A stretch of DNA of 64,000 nucleotides, taken from contig NZ_JAUSUZ010000001.1 of NCBI RefSeq assembly GCF_030813715.1, forward strand, positions 4,526,001 to 4,590,000. Direction: 5' to 3'. Source of the DNA: Catenuloplanes indicus. Lineage in GTDB: Bacteria > Actinomycetota > Actinomycetes > Mycobacteriales > Micromonosporaceae. Position 1 is the first letter of the stretch; each line of letters begins with the position of its first letter. Below the pieces are notes generated by a model. That model did not search any database, had not been told where the DNA came from, and saw nothing but the letters and a program-made list of their open reading frames with translations. Made by a program: the position numbers and the translations under genes. Shown here in pieces: positions 44,374-58,720 of the stretch.

Positions 44374-45989
44374 CACACGGTCCCTTCAGCGGTGTCCCCC
44401 GCCGTGCCACCGCCCGGCCTGGTCGCGGCGACCAGCTGGGCGAACTCATCGGCGAAGCCGGGATAGTCGGTGCGCGGCAGCCCACCGGCCTCCATCAAAC
44501 TACTACGTCCCGTCGTGGACGATTCTCCCAGGTCGCCGGGCGTGATACGGAAGAACACGCGGCGTCGCTTGCCGTAGAGCGACAGCGTCAGTCCGATCAG
44601 GCCGAGCACGCTGCTGACCAGCACGAAGAGCTGGCCGGGGTCGCTGCGGACGGAGATCGTGGCGTACTCGCGGGTGCCGACGAAGGTGACCGTGCTGCCG
44701 TCGTCCAGCGTCCACGACTCGCCCGGCTTGAGCAGCTTGGCCTCGCCGATCTGGGTCAGCTTGCCGCGGTCGATCTGCCCCTGGTTGATCGAGTAGACCG
44801 AGTTCGGGATGCCGGCGTCCTCGCCCAGGTTGCCGCGGTAGGCCAGCAGCGTCAGGCCCGGGTTGTTCTCGGCCGGGTGGACCGAGATCGTGACCAGCCC
44901 CTCGGCCGGCATGGTCGGTGCGTAGATGCCCTGGAAGCCGACCTGCAGATCGTCCTGGCGCTGCCCGGTGGCCGGGTCCACGTTGGCGTCCGGGAACTTG
45001 GCGACGCCCTCGCTGGTCTGGTTCAGGTCGGTGGAGAGGAACGGGCTGACCCGCTCCTGGGTGACGCCGTACCGGTCGGTGTACCGGATGACCGGCGCGT
45101 AGCCGTGGCCGAGCAGGTAGACGCTCGCGCCGTCGAGCCGCAGCGGCGAGTTGACCGCGAACCGCTCGCTCCGCGAACCGCCGTTCTCCTCCACCGTGGC
45201 CGTGGCCTGGAAGGACTCCGGCATGCCGGTGTCCAGGAAGCGTGCCTGGAAGTCGGTCAGCTCCAGGCAGAACGGCGGCAGGTCGGCGTCGTCGACGCGC
45301 GGGCCGAGGCCGCTCTCGTCGAACTGCGGCACGCTGTTGCAGAACGCGGTGTCCGGGCCGGCGACCAGGATGCGGTTGCCGTGCCAGCCGTACCAGCTGC
45401 CGAACGCCACACCGGCCAGCACGCACAGCAGCGCGGTGTGAAAGACCAGGTTGCCCGTCTCCTTCAGGTGGCCCTTCTCCGCGCTGACCGTCCACCCGCC
45501 GCCGGCCTGCTCCCGGGCGACCGCGCGCCACCGGGCCGTCCGCAGCATCGCGCGGATCCGTTCGGCCGCCTCCGCGGGCGTACCGTCGACCTCCTCGGCC
45601 GGGACGGACGCGGCCAGCCGGTCCAGCCGGCGCGGCGCCTCCGGCGGCGTCATCCGGACCGCGCGCCAGTGCTCGCGGATCCGCGGGATGATGCAGCCGA
45701 TCAGCGACGTGAACAGCAACACGTAGATCGCCGAGAACCAGACCGACGCGTACGCGTCGAAGGCACCCAGTTTGTCGAGCGTGGGCGCCAGGTCCGGGTG
45801 GTCCCGGAAGTAGTCGGACACGCCCTGCGCGCTCACCGCGCGCTGCGGCAGCACCGAGCCGGGGATGGACGCGATCGCCAGCAGGAACAGCAGCGTCAGC
45901 GCGGTCCGCATGCTGGTCAGCTGCCGCCACGAGTTGCGCAGCAGCGCCAGCACCGGGTTCGGGCGTGGCGGCGTCTCGACAGCACTCAC
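44373..45989 (-). CDS. resB: Cytochrome c biogenesis protein ResB
   Basis: A 538-residue system II protein. There are three N-terminal membrane helices (SMRTALTLLFLLAIASIPGS, a second near 85 and a third near 185). A large extracytoplasmic domain of about 250 residues holds several short hydrophobic strands, and a final helix precedes GKRRRVFFRITPG. Partner of CcsB in holding heme. The GTG at 45989 overlaps the ccdA stop (GTGA). Confidence 0.93.
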   Translation of the reverse strand: MSAVETPPRPNPVLALLRNSWRQLTSMRTALTLLFLLAIASIPGSVLPQRAVSAQGVSDYFRDHPDLAPTLDKLGAFDAYASVWFSAIYVLLFTSLIGCIIPRIREHWRAVRMTPPEAPRRLDRLAASVPAEEVDGTPAEAAERIRAMLRTARWRAVAREQAGGGWTVSAEKGHLKETGNLVFHTALLCVLAGVAFGSWYGWHGNRILVAGPDTAFCNSVPQFDESGLGPRVDDADLPPFCLELTDFQARFLDTGMPESFQATATVEENGGSRSERFAVNSPLRLDGASVYLLGHGYAPVIRYTDRYGVTQERVSPFLSTDLNQTSEGVAKFPDANVDPATGQRQDDLQVGFQGIYAPTMPAEGLVTISVHPAENNPGLTLLAYRGNLGEDAGIPNSVYSINQGQIDRGKLTQIGEAKLLKPGESWTLDDGSTVTFVGTREYATISVRSDPGQLFVLVSSVLGLIGLTLSLYGKRRRVFFRITPGDLGESSTTGRSSLMEAGGLPRTDYPGFADEFAQLVAATRPGGGTAGDTAEGTV

Positions 45990-46774
45990 AGCAACACGTC
46001 TCCGACACCCACGGTGGTCAGCAGCCAGATGAGGAACTGGTTCCAGGCGCCGGTGACCAGCGCGACGCCGACCAGGACCAGCATGCCGCCGCCGATCCGG
46101 GTCACCCACTGGCCGTGCCGCCGCAGCGTCGTGAAGACGCCGAGCAGGTGCCGGAACCCCAAACCGAAGATCAAGAACGGAATGCCCAGGCCCAGGCTGT
46201 ACGCGATGCCGAGCACCGCGGCGCGGTCGGCCTGGCCGGTCGCGGCGGAGAGCGCCATCACCGAGCCGAGTGTCGGGCCGATGCACGGCGTCCAGGAGAG
46301 CGCGAAGATCGCCCCGAAGATCGGTGCGCCGATCAGGCCGGCGTCCGGCAGCCGGTTGATCCGGAACTCGCGCTGCAGGCCGGGGATCAGGCCCATGAAG
46401 GACAGCCCGAGCACGATGATCAGCGCACCGGCACCGATCTCCAGCGGCCGCTGGTGCTCCAGCATCAGCCGGCCGACGTTCGCCACCAGCACGGTGCTGA
46501 GCGTGAAGACCGTGGTGAACCCGGCGATGAACAGAACGGTGCCGGCGAGCACGCGGCCGCGTACCCACGTCGTGGTTCTGGTTCTGGTGTCGCCCGGCGT
46601 GCTGCCCGGCGTCTCCAGATCGGCGCCGGTCAGGCCGGTGATGAACGACAGATAGCCGGGGACCAGCGGCAGCACGCACGGGGAGAGGAAGCTGACCAGG
46701 CCGGCCAGCGTCGCGGCCAGGATCGCCAGGACGAGCGGGCCGCTCGCCGCCGTGTCCGCGAACGTGTCAGCCAT
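45986..46774 (-). CDS. ccdA: Cytochrome c biogenesis membrane thiol carrier CcdA
   Basis: A 262-residue DsbD/CcdA protein with six helices that moves reducing equivalents across the membrane. Its redox Cys pair is visible in FLSPCVLPLVPGY (helix 1) and SWTPCIGPTLG (helix 4). It supplies electrons to the TlpA-type thioredoxin encoded just upstream, keeping apocytochrome cysteines reduced. The ATG at 46774 overlaps the tlpA end by eight bases. Confidence 0.95.
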   Translation of the reverse strand: MADTFADTAASGPLVLAILAATLAGLVSFLSPCVLPLVPGYLSFITGLTGADLETPGSTPGDTRTRTTTWVRGRVLAGTVLFIAGFTTVFTLSTVLVANVGRLMLEHQRPLEIGAGALIIVLGLSFMGLIPGLQREFRINRLPDAGLIGAPIFGAIFALSWTPCIGPTLGSVMALSAATGQADRAAVLGIAYSLGLGIPFLIFGLGFRHLLGVFTTLRRHGQWVTRIGGGMLVLVGVALVTGAWNQFLIWLLTTVGVGDVLL

Positions 46775-47342
46775 TCTCCGCGGCCACCCTCTGCACCAGC
46801 GGTGTCAGCTCGCTGGCCAGCACCGACCGCCGGATCACCAGCGCGATCCGGCCCTCGCGGTCCAGGATCACGGTGGACGGCGTGGCGCCCGGCGGGATGT
46901 CGAAGTCCAGGCCCAGCCGGTTCGCCGGGTCGAACAGGCTCGGGTACGTGACCCGCCCGCGCTCGAACGCGATCGCGGCGTCCCGGTCGTCGCGGTTGTT
47001 GATGCCGAGGAACTCGACGCCGCTCGCCTTGGTGGTCTGGTACGTCTGCTCCAGCTCCTTGGCCTCGGCGCGGCACGGCGAGCACCAGGAACCCCAGAAG
47101 TTGACCACCACGACCTTGCCCCGGGCCGAGGCGAGGTCGTAGCGCGAGCCGTCCAGCAGCTCACCGGCGGCCTCGGGCGCGTCCGGCCGCTCACCGGCGG
47201 CGCACTCGATCACGCCGTTCGCCCCGGTGGCGCAGGCCTCGGTCCAGTCGCCGCGACCGGCGAGCAGACCGCCGGCCACCGCGCCGGCGACCAGCAGCGC
47301 GACGCCCACGACGATCGCCTTCGGCCTGGTGAGCGCTGCCAT
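46767..47342 (-). CDS. TlpA/ResA-type membrane-anchored thioredoxin
   Basis: A 191-residue thiol-disulfide protein with an N-terminal membrane anchor (residues 10-29) and a thioredoxin domain with active site WCSPC near residue 85, preceded by VVVNFWGS. The cis-Pro region is PPGATPSTVILD. Two extra Cys residues (EACATG, ECAAGE) after the anchor may form a structural disulfide. It reduces apocytochrome c for heme attachment. The ATG (47342) lies two bases after the preceding stop. Confidence 0.93.
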   Translation of the reverse strand: MAALTRPKAIVVGVALLVAGAVAGGLLAGRGDWTEACATGANGVIECAAGERPDAPEAAGELLDGSRYDLASARGKVVVVNFWGSWCSPCRAEAKELEQTYQTTKASGVEFLGINNRDDRDAAIAFERGRVTYPSLFDPANRLGLDFDIPPGATPSTVILDREGRIALVIRRSVLASELTPLVQRVAAENG

Positions 47343-47344
47343 GG

Positions 47345-47995
47345 TCAGGCCCCCTTGGCCGTCCGGGCGGTGGGTGACATCGCGATCAGGTGTGCGGCCG
47401 GCTCGGAGTACATGACGCCGACGATCTTGGCGCCCTCGAAGTGGAACGAGGTGAGGCTGGCCAGGCCGCACTGGCGTTTGCGCGGGTCGTGCCAGAGGCG
47501 CTTGCGCTCCACGTGGTTGCGCAGCGTCCAGATCGGCAGCTGGTGCGAGACGCAGAGCGCCTCGTGCCCCTCGGCCTCGACGCGCGCGGCCTCCAGCGCC
47601 GCGTACATCCGCTTCGCGATCAGCGTGTACGCCTCGCCCCAGGACGGCGTCACCGGGTCCCGCATCACCCACCAGTTCCGCGGGTCGCGGAGCGAGCCGT
47701 CGCCGACCGAGACGCGCTTGCCCTCGAACCAGTTCGCGCTCTCGATCAGCCGGTCGTCCACCGCGATCGGCAGCCCGAACTGCGCCGCGATCGGCTCGGC
47801 CGTCTGCTGCGCGCGCTCGAGCGGGCTGGCCACCACGTGCGTGATGTCCCGCTCCGCGACGGCCTGCGCCGCCGCCTTCGCCATCTGGACGCCGAGCTCG
47901 GAGAGGTGGTAACCGGGGAGCCGGCCGTAGAGGATCTTCTCCGGGTTGTGCACCTCACCGTGCCGCAGCACGTGCACGACGGTCTTGCTCGTCAC
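47345..47995 (-). CDS. Histidine phosphatase (phosphoglycerate mutase-like)
   Basis: A 216-residue histidine phosphatase with the catalytic LRHGEVHNP near residue 10 and SPLERAQQTAEPIA near 57, and the second catalytic His in CVSHQLPIW near 149. The substrate is unknown. Homologues lie between hemL and the ccs genes in many actinobacteria, so a role linked to heme or cytochrome supply is possible but unproven. The GTG at 47995 has GGGGG ahead and is three bases from hemL. Confidence 0.88.
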   Translation of the reverse strand: MTSKTVVHVLRHGEVHNPEKILYGRLPGYHLSELGVQMAKAAAQAVAERDITHVVASPLERAQQTAEPIAAQFGLPIAVDDRLIESANWFEGKRVSVGDGSLRDPRNWWVMRDPVTPSWGEAYTLIAKRMYAALEAARVEAEGHEALCVSHQLPIWTLRNHVERKRLWHDPRKRQCGLASLTSFHFEGAKIVGVMYSEPAAHLIAMSPTARTAKGA

Positions 47996-47998
47996 GCC

Positions 47999-49309
47999 TT
48001 ACCCCCTTTGGCTCGCCGCGGCCGCACGAGCGGCCCGCGGGAGCGCCGCAGCGATGATCTCCAGTGCCTCGTCGTCGATCGCGGTCGACACGAACCAGGA
48101 CTCGAACGCGCTGGGCGGCAGGTACACGCCGAGCGCGAGCATCTCGTGGAAGAACGCCTTGAACGCCCCGGCGTCCTGCTGCTTCGCGGACGCGTAGTCG
48201 GTGACCTCGGCGTCCGTGAAGAAGATCGAGAACATGCTGCCGGCCGTGGACAGCCGGTGCGGCACCCCGGCCTCGGCCAGCGCCTTCGTGGCCAGCTCAC
48301 CGATCGTGGCCGCGGTCGCGTTCAGCGTCGCGTAGACCGCGTCGTCCGCGAGCCGCAGCGTGGTCAGACCGGCCGCGCAGGCCAGCGGGTTCCCGGAGAG
48401 CGTGCCGGCCTGGTAGACCGGGCCGGCCGGGGCCAGCCGATCCATCACCTCGCGGCGACCGCCGAACGCGGCCGCGGGCAGGCCACCGCCCATCACCTTG
48501 CCGTAGGTGAACAGGTCGGCCGCGACCGGGTCGAGGCCGGTCCAGCCGTTGCGGGAGAGCCGGAAGCCGGTCATCACCTCGTCGACGATGAGCAGTGCTT
48601 GATTTCGGTGAGCGATGTCCGCGAGTGCGCGGTTGAAGCCGTCGTGCGGCCGGACCACGCCCATGTTGCCCGGCGCGGCCTCCGTGATGATCGCGGCGAT
48701 GTCCGGGTTCTGCGCGAAGGCCTCTTCCACGGCGGCGAGGTCGTTGTAGGGCACCACGATCGTCTCGGCCGCGCTCGCGCCGGTCACGCCGGGTGAGTCC
48801 GGGAGCGCCAGCGTGGCGACGCCGGAACCGGCCGCGGCCAGCAGCGCGTCCACGTGGCCGTGGTAGCAGCCGGCGAACTTGACGATCTTCGACCGGCCGG
48901 TGAAGCCGCGAGCCAGCCGGATCGCCGACATGGTGGCCTCGGTGCCGGAGTTGACCAGGCGGATCGCGTCCACGCCGGTGCGCGCGACCATCTCCTCGGC
49001 CAGCTCGACCTCGCCGGGGGTGGGTGTGCCGAAGCTGGTGCCCTTCGCGGCCGCGGCCTGCACCGCCGCGATCACCTCGGGGTGCGCGTGACCGAGGATC
49101 AGCGGGCCCCAGGAGCAGACCAGGTCGACGTAGCGCCGGCCGTCCGCGTCGAACATCCACGGGCCCTCACCGCGGACCATGAACCGCGGCGTGCCACCGA
49201 CCGCGCGGAATGCACGCACGGGCGAGTTGACCCCGCCCGGCACGATGGCCTTGGCACGGTCGAACAGGGCCTCGGAGGCGGGTGCCTCGGCAATATGTGA
49301 GTCGCTCAC
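47999..49309 (-). CDS. hemL: Glutamate-1-semialdehyde 2,1-aminomutase
   Basis: A 436-residue fold-type I PLP enzyme that makes 5-aminolevulinate in the C5 heme pathway. Visible are [12 protein letters not shown] at the N-terminus, [20 protein letters not shown] near 119, YHGHVDALL near 148, and the PLP lysine in [11 protein letters not shown] near 267. It heads an operon with the histidine phosphatase and cytochrome c maturation genes, linking heme supply with its use. The GTG at 49309 begins [11 protein letters not shown]. Confidence 0.95.
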   Translation of the reverse strand: MSDSHIAEAPASEALFDRAKAIVPGGVNSPVRAFRAVGGTPRFMVRGEGPWMFDADGRRYVDLVCSWGPLILGHAHPEVIAAVQAAAAKGTSFGTPTPGEVELAEEMVARTGVDAIRLVNSGTEATMSAIRLARGFTGRSKIVKFAGCYHGHVDALLAAAGSGVATLALPDSPGVTGASAAETIVVPYNDLAAVEEAFAQNPDIAAIITEAAPGNMGVVRPHDGFNRALADIAHRNQALLIVDEVMTGFRLSRNGWTGLDPVAADLFTYGKVMGGGLPAAAFGGRREVMDRLAPAGPVYQAGTLSGNPLACAAGLTTLRLADDAVYATLNATAATIGELATKALAEAGVPHRLSTAGSMFSIFFTDAEVTDYASAKQQDAGAFKAFFHEMLALGVYLPPSAFESWFVSTAIDDEALEIIAAALPRAARAAAASQRG

Positions 49310-49462
49310 GGTTCGCCCATTCTGTCAGCGCCCGGCGCAACCCGGGCAACCACCCCTGACCAGGAGTTGTCCGCGTCACCGGGCGCCGTGGCAGGACCTG
49401 CCGACACCCCCGGACGGGTTTCTCAACAGGCTAGCGAGACCAGATCGCGATAGGCTGATCGC

Positions 49463-49786
49463 GTGGAGCGTCCGGAGTTGTCCATCGCACTACAGCGGAC
49501 CCCCGGCGAAGTCGTGCTCAAGCTCGCCGGGGAAATCGACATGCTCACGGTGAACAAGCTATCGAGCATTGTGAATGAAATGGTGTCCGACCCCCCGCCG
49601 CGGATCATCCTCGACATGGGCGGCATCACATTTTGCGACTCCCAGGGCCTCGGCACGCTGGTCGTGCTGTCGCGAAAGGCGTCGTTCGCCCAGAGCGTTC
49701 TCATCCTCACCAACGTCGGCGACTTCCTCCTCCGCGTCCTCGACATCACCGGGCTGCGGTCCGCGCTGATGATCCAGGCCTCATAG
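49463..49786 (+). CDS. STAS-domain anti-anti-sigma factor
   Basis: A 107-residue single STAS domain of the RsbV/SpoIIAA type. The phosphorylatable Ser is in FCDSQGLGTLVVL near residue 58. Such proteins bind anti-sigma kinases when dephosphorylated by a SpoIIE-type phosphatase; a candidate phosphatase with its own RsbW-like domain is encoded at 55-57 kb. The GTG at 49463 follows TAGGCT by six bases and has no ribosome binding site, so the mRNA is probably leaderless. No adjacent anti-sigma or sigma gene. Confidence 0.9.
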   Translation: MERPELSIALQRTPGEVVLKLAGEIDMLTVNKLSSIVNEMVSDPPPRIILDMGGITFCDSQGLGTLVVLSRKASFAQSVLILTNVGDFLLRVLDITGLRSALMIQAS

Positions 49787-49788
49787 GC

Positions 49789-49830
49789 GAACGAAAACCG
49801 GCCGGCCGCGCGGCCGGCCGGTTTTCGTTC
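49789..49830. terminator. 19-bp perfect hairpin between STAS and response regulator genes
   Basis: Left arm 49789-49807 (GAACGAAAACCGGCCGGCC) pairs perfectly with 49812-49830 around a 4-base loop. It has A-rich and T-rich ends on both sides, so it can stop transcripts in either direction. It begins three bases after the STAS stop codon. Confidence 0.92.
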
Positions 49831-49934
49831 TGGTACCCACGGACGTGCAGGGAGGCCGCCCGCGGCCGACCGGTGCCCGCGGGAGCATGCGGAACCCGGC
49901 CCGCCGGAAGCGGGAATATCTGCATTTGTGGCCT

Positions 49935-50488
49935 TCAGCTGCCCCAGCGGGCCTTTTCCAGGACACGGACGGCGCGGGCGACGGCCTCGGGGTCGGCGGA
50001 GCCGTCGCGAAGCAGGTTGAGCGACTCGTCGACGGCCTCGGTGAGCGAGGCCCACTGGGACTCGCGCTCGCGGACGGTCTCGGCCTGGAGCTGGAGCTGG
50101 CGGTTCTTGGACCAGAGGTCGACGAAGACGGAGACCTTGGCGCGCAGCACCCAGGGGTCGAGCGGCTTGGTCAGGTAGTCGACGGCGCCGACGGAGTAAC
50201 CACGGACCGCGAGGTGGGAGTCGCGGTCGGCGGCGGTGAGGAAGATGATCGGGACGTGCCGGGTGCGCTCGCGGCGCTTGATGTGGCCGGCCGTCTCGAA
50301 ACCGTCCATGTCGGGCATCTGCGCGTCGAGCAGGATGACCGCGAAGTCCTCCCGCATCAGCTGCTTCAGCGCGGCCTCGCCGCTCTCCACGGCCACCGGG
50401 TGCACCGCGATGCCCTGCAGGATCGCCTCCAGGGCCAGCAGGTTCTCCCGGCGGTCGTCGACCAGCAGGGCCTTCGCCACGTCCGTCA

Positions 50489-50489
<1 letters not shown>
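49935..50489 (-). CDS. Response regulator with C-terminal coiled coil
   Basis: A 184-residue protein. The receiver domain (1-125) has the acidic pair VDD, the phosphoacceptor Asp in LLDAQMPDMDG near residue 55, T in FLTAADRD and K in DYLTKPLD. The remaining 60 residues are helical (LWSKNRQLQLQAETVRERES), with no DNA-binding or enzymatic output. Its ATG overlaps the stop of the hybrid kinase gene (TGATG), so it is the direct partner and may act through protein contacts. Confidence 0.9.
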
Positions 50490-54916
<4,427 letters not shown>

Positions 54917-55068
54917 GGAAAGGTCCTCGCAAGCTCGCGGTTCGGGGCTTATCCGGGCGTCTTACCACGCGGATCGCGGGGTCGACCATGTCATCATTGC
55001 GCCTTTCACCCATCAGGTGCGAGCGTCCAGCTTGGTGAGGGCCCACCTTTCAGTGGAGGATGCAAGCT

Positions 55069-57129
55069 GTGTCAGCCGAGGCCAGTGTCGGGCCGGACAG
55101 TGTCCGGCAGGAGCACGTACGCCGGGTGAGACTGCCCGCAGACCGCCGTACCCCGGCCGCGGCGCGGGCGGTCGTGCGCGCGGTCCTCAGCGAGGGCGGC
55201 CTGGACGAGCTGCTCAACGAGGCGTTGCTGCTGACCACCGAGCTGTCCACGAACGCGGTCGTGCACGCGCGGACCGAGCTGGAGATAGAGGTCGTCGCGG
55301 ACGGGCACGGGCTCACGGTCACGGTGACCGACTTCGCGGCCGGGCAACTGGAGACGCTGACCGCGCGTCCACGTACCGAAGAAACTGATATTTCGGAAGT
55401 GTCCGAGCGGGGCCGCGGGCTGCTGCTCGTCGATCACTTCTCCAGCCGCTGGGGCACCACCCACCTTCGCCACGGCAAGGGCGTCTGGTTCCGCCTCGAC
55501 CGCAAGATCCCCACGGCCGCCGGGCCGACCGGTGACCGGCTGCCGGAGATCGGGCCGCCGCCGGAGAGCACCGGCGCGGCGCCCAGCGCGAAGGCACTGG
55601 CCACGCTGTTGCAGTCGGCGCCGGACCCGTACGGCGACGACGCGCTCGGCGACTTCGCCACCGACCTGCTCGCCCGGGTCTGCGAGCTGGTCGGCGCGGC
55701 CGGCGGCGTGGTCCGGCTGAACCGCGGCGACGGCGGGGGTCAGCAGCAGCTCGCCCGGTACGGCCGCGCACCCCGCGCCGACGTGCCCACCGTGCGCGTG
55801 CCGTTGACCGTGCACCGGCCGTACAGCGGCGAACTCGAACTCGACGCCGCGCCGTCCGGATATGCCGCGCCGCTGGCCACGCTGGTCGCGGAACGCCTGT
55901 CACTGCACCTGGAGAACGACCGGCTGCGCCGCGCCGACCTGCGCCGGCAGACCTGGCTGACGTTCCTGGCCGAGGCCAGCGAACTGCTCGCGCAGTCGCT
56001 CGACGTCGAGCTGACGATGGCGCTCATCCCGCAGCTGGTCGTGCCGCGGCTGGGCCAGTGGTGCGCGGTGCACACCACGGACGAGTGGGGCCGGCTGGAG
56101 CTGGCCACCGCGATCCATGCGGACGAGTCCGCACTCCCCCAGCTGCACGCCGCGCTCAAGGAGAGCGGGCCGGACTCCGCGCTGGCCCGGCTGCGCGAGG
56201 TCTCCCGCACCGGCGGCCAGGCGCCGCTCGGCGCGCCCACGGACGGCATCGCGCTGCCGTTGATCGCGCGCGGCCAGGCACTCGGCACGCTCGCGGTCGG
56301 CCGGCACAATCGCCAGCGGCACGACCCGGACGAGATCGCGGTGCTCGAGGACGTGGCCCGCCGCGCCGGTCTCGCCATCGACAACGCGCGCATCCACGAC
56401 GAACGCCGTCGGGTCGCACGCACGCTCCAGCAGTCGCTGCTGCCACCGGTGCTGCCGGTCGTGCCCGGCATCGGCTTCGCGGCCGAGTACGTACCGACCG
56501 GCTCGGACATCGAGGTCGGCGGCGACTTCTACGACGTGATGCCGCTGCCGGACGGCCGCTGGCTGGTCGTGGTCGGCGACGTCTCCGGCAAGGGAGTCCA
56601 GGCCGCGGCCGTGACCGGCCTGGTCCGCGACGTGATCCGGGTGCTGGCCCGGGACGGCAAGCCGCTGCCCGAGGTGCTCGCCCGCCTCAACGACACGCTG
56701 GTCGAACGGGGCGGCGGCCGCTACTGCACGCTCGCGCTGGCTGCGGTCGGCCGGTCCACCGACGGGCTGCTGGACACCACGCTCTACCTGGCCGGCCACG
56801 ACCGGCCGGTGCTGATCCGCGCGGACGGGCGGGCCACGTTCGTCGGCACCGGCGGTACCGCGCTCGGCCTGATCGACGCGATCGCGTCACCGGCCACCGA
56901 GGTGCAGATCCGCCGGGGCGACGCGCTGGTCTTCTACACGGACGGCGTCACCGAACGCCGGCGCGGCCGTGAGCTCTTCGGACCGGAACGGCTGCGGACC
57001 GCGTCCGGACCGCTGGCCGGGTACTCGGCGGACGTGATCGCGGCCCGCCTGCGTTCCACCGCGATCGGGTTCTCGATAGACCCACCACGCGACGACATCG
57101 CCATCCTGGTGCTGCGCAACGATCCATAG
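55069..57129 (+). CDS. RsbW-like ATPase plus GAF plus SpoIIE-type phosphatase
   Basis: A 686-residue regulator of partner-switching signalling. Residues about 20-145 are an RsbW/HATPase_c2 domain with the N-box LLTTELSTNAVVHA and G-box ERGRGLLLVD. A linker is followed by GAF-type regions (about 175-440), the second with WLTFLAEASELLAQ. The PP2C/SpoIIE phosphatase then has GGDFYDVMPLPDGRW, GDVSGKG, and TDGVTERR near 630, with metal-binding Asp residues in place. The GTG at 55069 has GGAGGA eight bases upstream; the ATG at 55060 overlaps that site. Divergent from the hybrid kinase, so coregulation and a shared stimulus are possible. Confidence 0.92.
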   Translation: MSAEASVGPDSVRQEHVRRVRLPADRRTPAAARAVVRAVLSEGGLDELLNEALLLTTELSTNAVVHARTELEIEVVADGHGLTVTVTDFAAGQLETLTARPRTEETDISEVSERGRGLLLVDHFSSRWGTTHLRHGKGVWFRLDRKIPTAAGPTGDRLPEIGPPPESTGAAPSAKALATLLQSAPDPYGDDALGDFATDLLARVCELVGAAGGVVRLNRGDGGGQQQLARYGRAPRADVPTVRVPLTVHRPYSGELELDAAPSGYAAPLATLVAERLSLHLENDRLRRADLRRQTWLTFLAEASELLAQSLDVELTMALIPQLVVPRLGQWCAVHTTDEWGRLELATAIHADESALPQLHAALKESGPDSALARLREVSRTGGQAPLGAPTDGIALPLIARGQALGTLAVGRHNRQRHDPDEIAVLEDVARRAGLAIDNARIHDERRRVARTLQQSLLPPVLPVVPGIGFAAEYVPTGSDIEVGGDFYDVMPLPDGRWLVVVGDVSGKGVQAAAVTGLVRDVIRVLARDGKPLPEVLARLNDTLVERGGGRYCTLALAAVGRSTDGLLDTTLYLAGHDRPVLIRADGRATFVGTGGTALGLIDAIASPATEVQIRRGDALVFYTDGVTERRRGRELFGPERLRTASGPLAGYSADVIAARLRSTAIGFSIDPPRDDIAILVLRNDP

Positions 57130-57163
57130 AGGACCGTTGCGTGTGGACGGTACAAACGTCGTC

Positions 57164-58708
57164 ATGCGCTTAACAGCACGGAGAGCATCGATTCCTCTGC
57201 TCGCGGTAATGGCGGTACTGGTGGGCGCCACGCCCGCCTCGGCGGCCTCGAGCACGCTGTCGCTGACGTCGATCTCGTTCGGCAGCACACAGGTAGACGC
57301 GTCGAACGGCGACGTCACGCCACTGACCTGGACCGTCACGGACAGCAACACGGATTCCTACGGGCCGTCCGGCACGGTAACGCTGCGACAGCGCGGCGAC
57401 GGGCCGGGAGAGTTCGTCGGCCTGAGCCACCGGATCACGTTCCAGTTCGGTGACCAGGGGCACTACGCGGTGGCCCGGCACGTGTCCGGACCGGCGACCG
57501 CGTCGACGTACGTGTACGACTTCGCCCCACCCCGCCATTCCGCGACCGGCACGGCCGAGTGGGTGGTGACCTCGGTCGAGGTGACGACGATCGGCGCGAC
57601 GCTGACCGTCACCGACGGCCTGCCGTCATTGACCGCGACCACGCTGGTGGACGACGTCGCGCCGACGCTGCAGCACATTTCGCTGACCGGCATACCGGAC
57701 GGGCGCGAGCCGTACGTCTTCGCCGGCACGGGTGCGCTGCGCGTCAGCCTCAGCCCGGTCGACTATCCGTCCGGCATCTCACACGCGGTCGTGACGTTCA
57801 CCGGCCCGGGCGGGCAGACCATCAACGGTGAGGCACGGGTCGAGACGATCCCGGGATCCGGCACGTGGTGCGGCGAGACCAGCACCAGCGGCCTGTTCCA
57901 GCCGCACTGCACCGCACTGGTGCACGTACCGGCGGGCGCACCCTCGGGTGTGTGGCACCTCACGTCCGTGGCCCTGACCGACAATTCCGGCAACACAGGC
58001 GTGATCACGGATGGGCTGGACGTCCCGTCGGTCACCGTCACGTCGAACGAATCGCTCAGCGTCCGCGCGTTCACCGCTACGCCGAACCCGGTCAACAACT
58101 GGCACGGTGACACCTGGACCACGCTGACGCTCGCGGTCGACGGCGCTCAGGGCGGCGTCAGCCTGGTGCAGAGCGACTTTCAGGTGGGGTCGTGCCAAGA
58201 CGTCTCGGCGACGCCGACGGTCAACTCCGACGACACCGTCAGCGTCCCGGTCCGGATGCGGCAGGGCGCGGAGGAGTGCATCTTCGTCTCGCTGGCCGTG
58301 GTGGACGGCGCAGGCAACGTCGCGCTCTACGGCCCCGGCTACCAGGCGCCCGCCATCGGTCTGACCATCGAGCGCCTGCCGAACACGACCCCACCGGTCG
58401 CGAGCGACCTGTCCTGGGAGCGACAGACGTTCGCCGCGTCCGAGACCGGCGCGTCGCTGGTGCTCACCATGGCGATCACCGCACCGGTCGCGCCGGTCAA
58501 TACCTCCGGCCTCTACCTGGTGCTGCCGAACGGCCACGAGCTCCCGCTGAACGGTAGTCACGAGCCTGGTGACGGAACACTGACCATCCGTGCCGGCCTG
58601 CCGAGCGGGCTCGCGCCGGGCACCTACCCGGTCCGGCTCTACATCCAAGACGCGGGCTGGCTCCGCAGCGACTACGCAGCGCCCGACATCACGGTCATCG
58701 CCGGCTGA
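57164..58708 (+). CDS. Secreted protein with repeated Ig-like segments, unknown function
   Basis: A 514-residue exported protein: signal peptide LTARRASIPLLAVMAVLVGA then TPASA, and a mature region of beta-rich Thr/Val/Gly segments. Repeated phrases such as TLQHISLTGIPDG, VTFTGPGG and HLTSVALTDNSGN suggest three to four Ig-like modules of about 110 residues. Two Cys pairs are visible (TWCGET with PHCTA, and GSCQD with EECIF), fitting disulfides. No catalytic motif or wall anchor. Possible starts are the ATG at 57164 (signal peptide fits best), GTG at 57143 or TTG at 57137. Confidence 0.75.
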   Translation: MRLTARRASIPLLAVMAVLVGATPASAASSTLSLTSISFGSTQVDASNGDVTPLTWTVTDSNTDSYGPSGTVTLRQRGDGPGEFVGLSHRITFQFGDQGHYAVARHVSGPATASTYVYDFAPPRHSATGTAEWVVTSVEVTTIGATLTVTDGLPSLTATTLVDDVAPTLQHISLTGIPDGREPYVFAGTGALRVSLSPVDYPSGISHAVVTFTGPGGQTINGEARVETIPGSGTWCGETSTSGLFQPHCTALVHVPAGAPSGVWHLTSVALTDNSGNTGVITDGLDVPSVTVTSNESLSVRAFTATPNPVNNWHGDTWTTLTLAVDGAQGGVSLVQSDFQVGSCQDVSATPTVNSDDTVSVPVRMRQGAEECIFVSLAVVDGAGNVALYGPGYQAPAIGLTIERLPNTTPPVASDLSWERQTFAASETGASLVLTMAITAPVAPVNTSGLYLVLPNGHELPLNGSHEPGDGTLTIRAGLPSGLAPGTYPVRLYIQDAGWLRSDYAAPDITVIAG

Positions 58709-58720
58709 CCCGCGGCCCGG

